Below the pieces are notes generated by a model. That model was given only the letters and a program-made list of their open reading frames with translations, ran no database searches and was not told the origin of the DNA. Shown here piece after piece: positions 25,501-37,500 of a stretch of 64,000 bases of DNA (position 1 is the first letter of the stretch; every line of letters begins with the position of its first letter). Source of the DNA: Amyelois transitella (lineage: Eukaryota > Arthropoda > Insecta > Lepidoptera > Pyralidae); contig NC_083505.1 in assembly GCF_032362555.1 (NCBI RefSeq), forward strand, positions 4,579,501 through 4,643,500, in the 5' to 3' direction. Made by a program: the position numbers and the translations under genes.

Positions 25501-28500
25501 AGTGTGATGGAAAATCAATAGACTCGCGAGGGATTGTGGTGGTATGCGTCAGCTATATCATGTTGGTTGAGTTTATACAAAAAGAGAAATTTGCATTACT
25601 GTAATAGGAATGAATAAATTTTATTCTAGAGGAAAAAATATTTCATTCTGTTTTCAGCCCTCATTGCTGTGATACTAATGAAAGACAGCACTGTTGATAT
25701 CACAGCACTGCGTCAAGTTCATGTGGTAAGTTATCTCATTTTATGCGTTTCTAAATTTTATGAATATCGGACCAAGAAGTCGGAAGTAGAAGTTTTGTAG
25801 GTATGGCCTGTTTTGTAATTGGTGAGTTATGAAAAGACACCCAAATAATTTTCTGGCTAGTCAGCCGAGTAATTTTATTCTTAATATTTTTTTTTTAAAT
25901 TTAAGTGGGTTTTTTAAACTAAATTTTTACGTATAATGGTGCAGTTGATGTCACATGGGGAGCGCACTCCGAACGAGCAAGAGTTGGCGATGCTTGGGGC
26001 TCCACCGCCTGATCACGTATTCGCTCCTTACGGCGCCGGCGCCATGACTAATGTAAGTGACTACAATATATTTAGAAATTTCTCAATTTAAAAAAAAAAC
26101 ATATTCGCCCAGTATCACGTATTATTTGTATCTGCTGATAAATAATTGGAATACTTTATGCCGTGTGTGAATACCTTAACAGGGATTGATGTAAAGCAGG
26201 TAGCACTGACGGGTAAAACGTTGCCTATTGACTAAGCAAAGTATACTCAATACTCGAGTTTTGAAGAAAATAACTAAGAATACACTTAGCTTAGAGAAAT
26301 ATATTCATCTGTTTTTGAGAAGATGAACTACTTGGCAAAAATTTTATCAATCTATGTTTGTCATGGGAACCGCGGGAGTTCTAGTTCCCAACAATGGTAA
26401 CTTATCTACCGTACTTCCTCCATTCATCAAATTTTATATAGCCGTGAATGATCGCTCACGGGTTTTTAAAATAACGATGCATAGCTTACGAGGCCACCCG
26501 TTTATCCCATGTACACAATAACTTACACGAATCATCCGCTGGCTGCAAGTCGACATTGTTAAAATAAATGATTGCATTTTTATGTGCATTTGAATGTTCA
26601 GACCTTTTTTTTATGGATATACCTACTAAATATTCTGGATATAATTTATTTTATGGTATCTTTGTTTGTTGTACCTTCACGATTAATCTGGTGCATCGAT
26701 CGAAACTATATCTTGCTTACATATAGTTTGGAGCGTGGAAAATGACATAGAAAAACTTTTTAAGGAGCCGCGTGCGAAAGCTAGTCCACTTATATTTTAC
26801 GGGAATTTCCACGGAAACCAATGCCAAGGCACATGTCAGTAGTAAAGATGTTTCAAGTTCTTTCCTAGAGGGGAAGAACACTGGTACAAAACAAATGCGT
26901 TTCGAAGTGTTTACTTCCCGGTCTGTGAATAGCTGGGAGGGAGCCCGATTCCTGAAGGTCGGGAGGTGCTAAACGGCGGCGGAGGGAGCCGAGACGCAGA
27001 TAGCCGTCACACATTAATAATGATTTATTGTCCCGTCGCCTGTCGCATTCGCATCGCACGTCACACAACTACTTTGTTCAACAAAGCTTTTTTATAAATA
27101 AAGTTAAGCTCTAAGGTTTACTGATTTAAAAGTAAAGTTCATGAAGAAAGTAAAATAAAATATTTTCCTTTCAGGAGGGAAAAATGCTGACCTTCGAAAT
27201 GGGCGCATTACTTAGGAAAAGATACGACCAATTCTTGGGTCCTTATTACGAAGCTGGTACGTAAGATATTTTTCATATTTAACTTATTTGTTTTTATGGA
27301 ATGTTGTTCTTAGATAAGTAAGAACAAACTACATTGTATTTAAATAGTCATAAGAGTATCGTGTTCATTGAGTCATTAAGAGTAGGTTGACATGTACCTT
27401 AAATGATACGATTTACTACTGACAGATAACAGCATCGTAATAGCTTCAGACACGGACTTGAGCAAGATGACAGCCCTTCTAATATCAGCTGGGTTATGGC
27501 CACCCCTAGAACCACAAATTTGGAACGAGACCATAATTTGGCAACCCGTGCCGTACACGTATCCACATCCAAGTACCGACTTTGTAAGTATCTCTCTATT
27601 TCTGATCTTTGTGTGTTCTCACAGGTTTGCTTGGTTTTTAAAGTTCATCGTCTGACGACAGACTGGGGCAGACCGGAGAAACCGCTGGCTTTTGTCGCCC
27701 AGAAAGCTCGTAGTCCTACTGAACAGCATAGGCGGCTCTCTTATATTTTAGCTGCTATGTTATGGCTTAACAAGTGTACAATATTTTTACCCGAGGCTTC
27801 CCATGGTAATTTCCAGGAATCAAAGTAACCTTTCTTAGAATTTCTATTTCAAATTTCTTGAAAATTGGCACTGTAGTGATTAAAGTTTATTAGTTACAAA
27901 CAATATACAATTTTTCTTTATAATATTATTTCAGTTATTATACCACGAGAACTGTCCCCGATACAACCAAGAGAAGCAGAGGATTCTAAAGGCTTTCATA
28001 AACGAAGGATTCCTCACGCCATACCGGGACCTATTCCAAAAGATAGCGCATATGACGTCTACCAATTTCAGCACACCGCAAGAAGCTTATCATTTGAATA
28101 ATTTATTCATTATACAGGTTGTATCCTTAAATTTCTAAAGAGTAAAAGCAAGCTATAGAGCTGTTGGTCTGCGTGATCATATCAGGAATGAGGCATTTCG
28201 TAGAATAAAAGTCCCTAGTGGATTGACTCGCAGTGGTGACAATGGGTGGGTGTGTAAAACGCAGATAATAAGGTAGTGAAGTGGCGACCACGTAGGTAGC
28301 ACAGCATATGAATCGGGCGGCCAGTCCGTGATTTTATTAAATATGTGGGAAGACGTTGGCTGCAAATAGCTTCTAATGAGTTAAGGTGACGACGGTTGTC
28401 CAGCAGTAAAAGCCCACTAGTGGATGCCGCTCCAGCGGTTGAAATGCCAAAAATTAAAGAACTTTATTTGACTATGAGTTTTTCGAATATTTAATCGTTA

Positions 28501-31500
28501 CCTACTAATGTTTGCAGGATGATATAAAAGTGGCGAACCCAAAGTGGTCGAAGTACGTCAAAAGAAGGCTGTTGGATATTGCTAGATTGGAATATTCCAT
28601 GATGTTCCACAATAATCTGCTACGAAAATTGAGTGGTGGTAAGCATAAATTCAAGCACCTTTTGGGTAGCACGAGTTGTTCTTTTTTGCTCATCCAGTAC
28701 TTTTTGGGTTGCTTCCATTTTTCCGCTTTTCTTCAATCTATTGTTCTTTCCTCTTCATGATATTCTATCATCAAATCTCTGAACAACCATGGACAGCATG
28801 TATGCAAAGAAATATTAATATATCATTTAAATGTAAGTGTAAGTGCTTGTAACAGGACTTTTTTGTTTGTAATATTTGTATTTTGCAGTATGCATGTGCA
28901 CTTTGCACCACTATTATACCACTATACTATTGCACCACCAACTTAAAGTTTTTCTGTTTGATCAACTGGTAGACTGATAGAGAATACCAAGCGGTATTAA
29001 GTCCGCTCTTTGTACATTTTTTTTGTGCAATATAGTTTTAAAGAAATAAATGTTTGTCACAGGAGCTCTTCTACAGCAGATAATAAAGGAAGCAGTATCC
29101 ATCACGACGGGTGCTCCAACACCGCGTGTGATCGTTCGGACGGGCACCCCCGTGACTGTGGCGGCGTTACTTGCAGCCTGCGTGGCGCCCCCACCACGTT
29201 TACCAGACCCCGGGGCCGCTTTGCTGTTTGAATTGCACGAAAGAATGCCTACTGCGCAAGGGAATAAGGAACAAAACGCCTTGACGGATGGACAGAGATT
29301 CGGATTTAAGGTAACATTTTGCATTACGATTGTTTGATTTCTATGAAAATATTTGTGAAAACCAGTTATGTATATTATTTTTCATAAAACCGAAGAAGTA
29401 GTAGTCTAATGTTCTAATTCTAATCTTCACTATGATGAGTCTGTAAGTACAGTACCTACTGTCATTAAATATTATTTTTTTTAATGTTTACTTCAGATAT
29501 ACTACTGGGACGATGATTCGGCAGAGCCTCGCTTGATGGAGGTTCCCGGTTGCAACGCGCTATGTCCTTTGGAAATCTTCACAGAACTAACTAAACATAT
29601 CGTCACGGAAAATTACAAGGGAGATTGCGCACCAGTCCCTACGTAGCTAATGTTGAAACAGTTGTGTTTGTAAGATTACGGTTTTGTGAAAATAAAGTGA
29701 CACGGGGGAGAAATTGCAAAAGACAAATTCTTAGTAGTAGTAACTTTGTAATCTTTAAACAACTTAATGATTCTGAATTGTGTATATTTTCATCAATGCA
29801 CGGCCATTATAAGTACGCACCGATCGTAGTTTTTATTTTTTTTTATTAATATGAAAACGAAAGAACTCAGGCTGTGCTTATAAAGGATTTTATGAGGATT
29901 TTATGGTGAAAGAAATATAGTTTAATTCTATTTAATATGTAGTTTTATTTCTGTCAATGTAAAAAGCTGTCAACATATAAAAGAAAGAATGAGATCCTTG
30001 TCATATATTCAGTCATCCCTGTGAAACATTATGAGTTAAGAAACAGTTTACGATGCCAAAGGTAAGGCAAGGCACGAAAGGCCTAAATCACGCCGCGTGA
30101 TTCTACACATTTATGTTTATATGTAGATCACGAAAATCTTTTGTACATACCTGATTTTTGGTATTCTGGAGCTTCTGATAAAAAGCTACTTCTTCTTAGG
30201 CGTTTCACTTCTGACTGCGTTCATCAGGAAAAGATTGGGTGACAATTTCAATAATACAAAATATTAAAGATTTAGGGCAGACGAAGACGAGGCTTACAGC
30301 TGGCTTTATAAAAGGAGATAGTTTCACTCACCCTCATCGATCTTGAGCCCGGTCTCGTCGCGGGGTATGTTCTTTGATATCTCTGCGAACTCGTCAGATC
30401 CCCACGTTTGTGTTCCGCGCAGTTTCAGATACTCTGCTATTAGCGCTGCTATGTGCAACTGGCAACACATTGCCTGCAAAAAGATAAGATAGACTATTAA
30501 TCACTAATCTCCTTTTGGTAAATCAATCAAACTATTTAACCATTTTTCTTGGAAGTTCGCGTATTTAGTAGTAGATGATTATAATCTTGTATTTGAGAAT
30601 TTTTGACTGCGAAGCCGTGGGCAAATGCTACAATCCTATATATTAAGGGCAGATTTTTCTATAATCTCGTTGGCTAGTGACAAATTCTACTAGACCATAG
30701 ATAATGGGTCTATGGTCTATGCCTGATCATATAAAAGATATTTTTAGGGATCTCGGATTCCAGTTGTGTGAGGATAGTTCATAAAAACAGTTTTGATATG
30801 AAGTGTAATCAGTACCTCGTCGTGGTCCCCGAGCCTGGCGTTGTGGTCGGCCAGCGTGGCGAGCCACGCGTGTCGCAGTCGCGGCGTCGCGCGACACGAC
30901 GCCGCCAGCGACAGCTGTAACTCCGCGAGTTGCACGCCGCCTGCGCACGTCATTATAAATCATCTGAGTGCATCAGCCCCGTAGCATGGCACGCTCGACG
31001 CGGTTTTATCACGCGACAAACTATCGCTATTTCGCTTTTTATTATGACGTGAAGCGGGACAGCGTAATATTTTGCGCGATAAACATAACGTCGCGCTTGC
31101 CATGGTACAGGCGCAGGCTTGAGAATATAACCAACTGGGAAAACCAGCTCCAAAATATATCAGGTCAATAATTAATTTTCTTAGCGGTGTCGCTTCTAAG
31201 CCAAGGGTCCAATACTTTTCTTCGCTGATTTGACGAAGTTTTTGAAATGTTTGCCAAACTACAATTAATATATCGTAATTACCTGATCCCCCTCCTCCTG
31301 CTAATCTCGCTCTTGCGCCTACTACAGTGCGTACTCGCCTCATGAGTTCTGCTACTTCGTTTGATAGTCCTGTCAAAATAAGAATAATTTGTACTGCAAA
31401 CTTAATCTACCATCATACCCGCAAAAATATGGATAAATGATGATTAGCAAATATAAAAAAAAACAACTAGGATATTAATTAGATTTAAACTAAATGACTG

Positions 31501-34500
31501 AATCCAAGCCAAAGTAATGGTAAAGATTTAAATAATTACCCGTTCCCTTCATAGCTTTATCGCCGGTCGCAAAACAGTTGATCACAGACAGAGATTCTTG
31601 GAATCGCTTGCAATTGAGAGCCGTCGAATTGTCAAGCAATTTGGACACTGCTATGATCACCTGTAATAAAAAAATATTTTTCAAGATACATCACTAAAGC
31701 TGGCTCGACAATGCAGTAATTTCACGTTCGTTATCCGGTATCCATATTTCGAAAGTTACAGTGAGATTAGAAATCTGAATTTAGCATATATTTCAAACAA
31801 AAAAAGAAATTATTCAACTAACGAATACTGTTAGTGTCTTTTTTAATATATTTTTTAACAAGCACGGCAAAATTTTAGCTATAATTTTTTACTAGTTTAT
31901 GTTAGAACATTCAATATCCTACCTGTAAATGAACCCTGGTGAGATTTCCGCCCGCGCCATGTTGGAAATTAGCGCGCATGAGTAAATACAACGCGGCGGC
32001 AGCTTCTCTCCGCAGCCACGCAGCTCGCGCTTCGCACAATTTCACCACCGCGCTGACCACTCCTGCGCATAAAGTGCTGCCACCTACGAGGCAAAAATAA
32101 TAATAATATATATTAAATTGAATTTATGCAATATTGAAGGCATTTTAAACAACTAATGATGGCTTTCATAACTATAATATTTTCATTCGGTGTTCGTTCA
32201 TAAGTATACCGAGTCCTGCAGATACAGCACAAGTGATAAATGATATACTGTAATAGTATTTGGCTAAGTTTTTAAACTCAGCTGTCACCTTGAGATTTTT
32301 AAAGCGTGTAGCATGTCAACATATAGGTGAAGATCGCGCGATTTTATACTACGGAAATCATACGGGTGATCCGTATTTATAAACGAACATACAGTTATAG
32401 ATGTTAAGGACAAATTCGTGTCAATCGACATTTAAACAAACCTTCGAATAACGTCTCAGAAAACTGGTTGATATACGCTCTGAGAGCAGCAAATAGATGT
32501 TTATACAGTGTCTCGCTCTGCGGGAACTGTAATAGTTTGAGGTAGGGTTTTGCGGCGAGGCCATCAACAGCGCCCATGTTCTTCATGAAGAGGCAGGATC
32601 GGTCTATTAGGGTTAATCCCACTTCTGTGGCGAGACATCCCGCTGAGAGAACCGTGTGCTCGGCAATGCACTCCAGTTCTAAAAAAAATATATTTAAAAA
32701 TAAAAATATCAAATAAGTATTATTATGTTCAGCAAATAAAGTATTTTTTAATGTTGGGTAATTTATTTTAATCGACGTGAAACTGGATAGCGATAGCTTT
32801 TCGCGCGATAGAACCGGCGGTGCACGTGCAATACTACGGGGGCAGTAGTAGAGTGAAGGTCTGGCTTTAAGAAGCAGATAAATAAAAAGAACAAAAACAA
32901 ATCAGTACTTATGCAAAAGCTGCTCACAGAGTAATCTCTTTCAGTTAATATTATACAAACCTGAAGTCACAGTTGTAGGCACGAGATTCTCTCTATTGAC
33001 AGTGTTATTCTTCTCCACAATAATTGGCGGCTCTTTAGAGAAGTCTGGTGGACTCATCCTGGCGGGTAATGTTCTCGCTTTGATCGGTTTGGGTTTACCA
33101 TTACTGTCAGGTGTAGACGTTTTCAGTTCAGATAGAATTCGTTTGCGACCCACGTATTGAAATTGTTCGGCGCATATTCTGAAAGAGAACAGTGGATAGA
33201 TAATAACAAGCGAATTTAGCACTTAATAAAAGTACAAAGGCATCAGTGAATTCTTAAAGGCGGTTGGGTAGCAACTGATCATTATCTCTGATTCTCAATT
33301 CTTCCTTTAACCATCTAGCTAAATGTGGCTTTCGAATATTACGACTATTCTACTCCATAAGCAATGAAGATTATATGTCTACCTATGTAAGATTAACTTT
33401 TGGAACACTTTATACAAAAAAAAACACCAGTTTATTTTGGTGTTGATTAAATGTCTGAAAAAGAAGACAGATAACTGAACTATCAACACAGCCCGACATC
33501 GAAATTTTGCAGACCGATAGTTATTTTAACGTAGACATCCGCTAAGGAAGATTAATTTTTGTTTTTGATGTTCACGTTTGTTTGTAGCTTACTCTAAAAC
33601 ATTGAAGAAGGACTGCTGCTGCGCCGGCGTATGGGTCTTCCACCATTCCACCAGCCGGTCCTCGTCCAGGTACTTCAACACAAACAGGAAACACAAAAGC
33701 ACATCGCGCACCTCCTCGGCTGACATCACACCGAATCTGAGACATACACAATAGCACCACAACCCATGTTATAAGAACACATCAGAGTAGATATATTTGT
33801 ACACTGAAAGAAGCTTGGTAGCAGTACACACAGCTCAGGAGATACCTGAGCCACCTCCGATACACCAATCAAGTCGAGGTGGCACAGCTATCTCCTGAGC
33901 TTGCTGTACTATAGTCCTATAATAGACAGAGGCAGGAAAAAGCACATGAAATAAACGAAACAAAATGAATGTTAAATGACGTTTTGATGAAAATTTCACT
34001 AGTGAATTTTTTTTATTGTAAAAATTCTCGTCTCACGTCTTATTTACAGGACTACCTCAAATCTTGTTTCAAGGAAAGGTTACGCCATTTTGGCATCTAG
34101 GGACTTCATACCAAAAAAGAGAAATATAAATATTCGTTTGAGAGAAAAATGCGTGAAATCATGAGAAGTTCATCGCGGTTTTCTGAGGTTTAAACAAAGC
34201 CATAAATTGATGCCATCGCAAAACACACATAAGTCAATCGATTGATAGCTGTAGCCAAAACTGTCAATTACATCACCAATCGATAGCATCGAATGTAAAT
34301 CAAACGATTTGTGTAGTATCCTTATCACCTACCTGTTGACTTGATCCCCGATCTCCGTCAAATCTAGCCGCCCCACGTTCCTTGGAAGCGAGTCCCCTCC
34401 GGACATAGTCGATACAGACTCTAGTGAACTTTGTGATATATTGTTTGCGTGATCTATAAACATAAGTGCACGTGGGATACAAACAAGCACACATAGGGAA

Positions 34501-37500
34501 AACTTCACGAGAAACTATGCAAGGTTTAACATGAAATGAACTTTAATTCAACGTGATTAAAGTTTGGGGTAGTATGACGAATACGTGCCGAGCTTTTTTT
34601 AATAATAGTAAAAAAATATTTGTGGGAATTTCGGAAAAGTATTAAACATTTTAAATTATCGTAGACAAAGCTTGTCTTTAAATCACATTTAAATATTCCT
34701 ATTGGGATAGTTATTGAATGGACTCCAATGGACATAACAAAAAAACGTACTGGCGTCGAATATAACATGGAACCCTAATGTTAAAATAAAAAATAATACA
34801 TACCTTTTACATACATATGATTCTGTATGACGGGCGGGTCTTTGAAATGAGCCGAATTTCTTATAGGCGTGTGGTCAAAATGTAAAGTCAATCGGTTCCT
34901 CCTTGGCGTACTACTCGCTGACGTCATTTCCTTTTGAACGTTGACCGCCAGGTTGGCAGTACCGTCACCGTCAATTTTATCATGGTCGTTTTCTATCACG
35001 GGGCTAGCGAGAGTTTTCGTTACAAGACGGTGGGCATTTTCTGTGATAAAAAAGCTTTTGTTGCAACAAAAATGTCTGATTGGCTATATTTTGATCTCTT
35101 GCTCATATTTAGCATACGACGATCTTCGATTTAGCTGCGTATACACAGAGGAATGAAGGTTAACGAACGGATGCGGGATTGGTGTGTACTCAGCTATAAC
35201 GAGTGATTCTCATCTCGTTTTACATAGCAACACGAGATAAAATATATCTACGTAATGTTCTCACCTAAAACGACGGTCATCCACGGCGCGTACAACATAG
35301 CGAGGCGGGCGCGACATTGTCGCGTGCGGTATCGGTCGTCGTGTTCATGTTTGGTGAGCAAACACCGCAACACTCCTAAAGCTACTCGACGTTTTTGTGG
35401 AGCCTCTCTAAGAGATTGTTCTACCTGTTGGAAAACGTTTACATTGAAATAAAAGAAGAACAAGTAGTTTTGAGAAAACCGATTTCAGTATTGAAATATA
35501 AAAGCTCTGGAAATTACCTGTTTTAAAAGATTCCCGGCAAGAAAATGACGCATTATGAACTCTTCTGTCAGACACAATCGCGTCGGATCTAAAATATAAG
35601 TAAGTTTTTTTTAAGAAAATAAACTTTATATATTCTGATCATCACAACCATTAAAAGGAAATACTTATAAAAAAGAATACAAACCTTCGTCACAATCTTT
35701 GGCAAGGACATTGGCTTGTAATGGCAAGTTGAACGGTACAAAGTGTTCGTGTGAGCAAATAGTTTGTAGGAACGTAAACTTGAAGTCGAACAGCGCTTTA
35801 GGGTCACACGCCTTGAACTTGTCCAAGTATTTCTTTATTTGGCGAAATACAAACCCGCGGTCCATGAATGATAAACATGACTGCAATAAAAAAAAATTAA
35901 TATAATGACTCGAAAACTAACTTTGTGTCATTTTTGAAGATAATCAATACAGTTTTTAAGTATTCAGTGATGATAATAATTTTCGAAAAGACAAACCTTC
36001 AGAAAGAGAGCTAAGTTCTTGTTAAAAATATGCGTCTGCATAGGCTGCTGCAGAATATACGCCGGCTCCACAACGCTGAAAAGTTTGTCTATGTTTTCTA
36101 ATAGATCCGCATGAAACCTTTCGTTTCTTGACATCTACAAATATAATTATAATAAAGAGAGTATTAGATTTATTTTAGGCATTACAATGTTGTCATGCAA
36201 CCACGAATAGATTTACTCTCCCATACAAATTGGTTAATCATCTCTATTGTGAAACCCATTTTTGTTAAATTAAGGCGAACAAAATATATTTCGTTTTAAC
36301 ACTAGTACCATTCATATAGATTTCTCTTACCTTTATCCTCCCCGTATTGATAAGATACTGAGCCATGCTTTTTACAATAATATCGAAGAAGAAACTGGAG
36401 TATTGCATGAACTTGTGTCCCAGTAAGAAGTCTTGCTGGTTTGGGTCGACGAACATGTGAAGAGGCGCCGTCAATACTGTGTGCAGTTTGAACTCTACGC
36501 AGTTGAAAACGTACTGCGGAAGGAAACATATATACATACATAAACTCACGCCTCTTTCCCGGAGGGGTAGGCAGAGACTACCTCTTTCCACTTGCCACGA
36601 TCCCTGCATACTTCCTTTGCTTCATCCACATTCATAACTCTCTTCATGCAAGCTCGGCGGTTTCGGGCACTTTTGACCTGACCCTTCACCAGGACGTCCT
36701 TAATTTGATCAAGATATGTTCGTCTAGGTCTTCCCACCCCGACCTTTCCCTCCACACTCTCCTTGTATATCTGCTTAGTCAACCTGTTTTCATTCATCCT
36801 CTCCACATGACCGAACCATCTCAACATACCCTTTTCTATTCCTGTAACTACATCTTCTTTCACATCACAACATTCCCTTATCACGCTGTTCCTTATCCGG
36901 TCACTCAATTTCACACCCAACATACTCCTTAACGCTCTCATTTCCACTGCATTTATTCTGCTTTCGTGCTTCTTTTGCCATACCCAACTTTCACTCCCAT
37001 ACATTAATGTCGGGACCAACACGCCCCTGTGCACAGCCAGTCGAGCCTTTTTGGATAGTTTCTGACTGCTCATAAAGGCATGCAAAGCTCCATTCACCAT
37101 GTTCCCCGCGTTCACTCTCCTTTCAATATCACTATCACACTTGCCATCTGATGTAAACTTTGATCCTAGATATACAAACTCTTTCACTTGCTCAACTTTT
37201 TCTCCTCCAATCAAAATATTACATGCTGTCATTTCTTTCTCCATTTCAAAAACCAGTGTTTTAGTTTTACTTACGTTCACTTTCATTCCTTTCTCTTTTA
37301 AAGCTTCATGCATACAGTTTACCATCTCCTGTAACTCCTCCGCTGATGACGCCAGTATAACCTGATCGTCGGCATAGAGCAGACATTTGACGAGTAATTC
37401 ATTCATCCTTGATCCACTTTCAGACTCTTTCAAATCTGTCAAACAACTATCCATAAATAGGTTGAACAGCCACGGTGACGCAACACATCCCTGCCTAACA

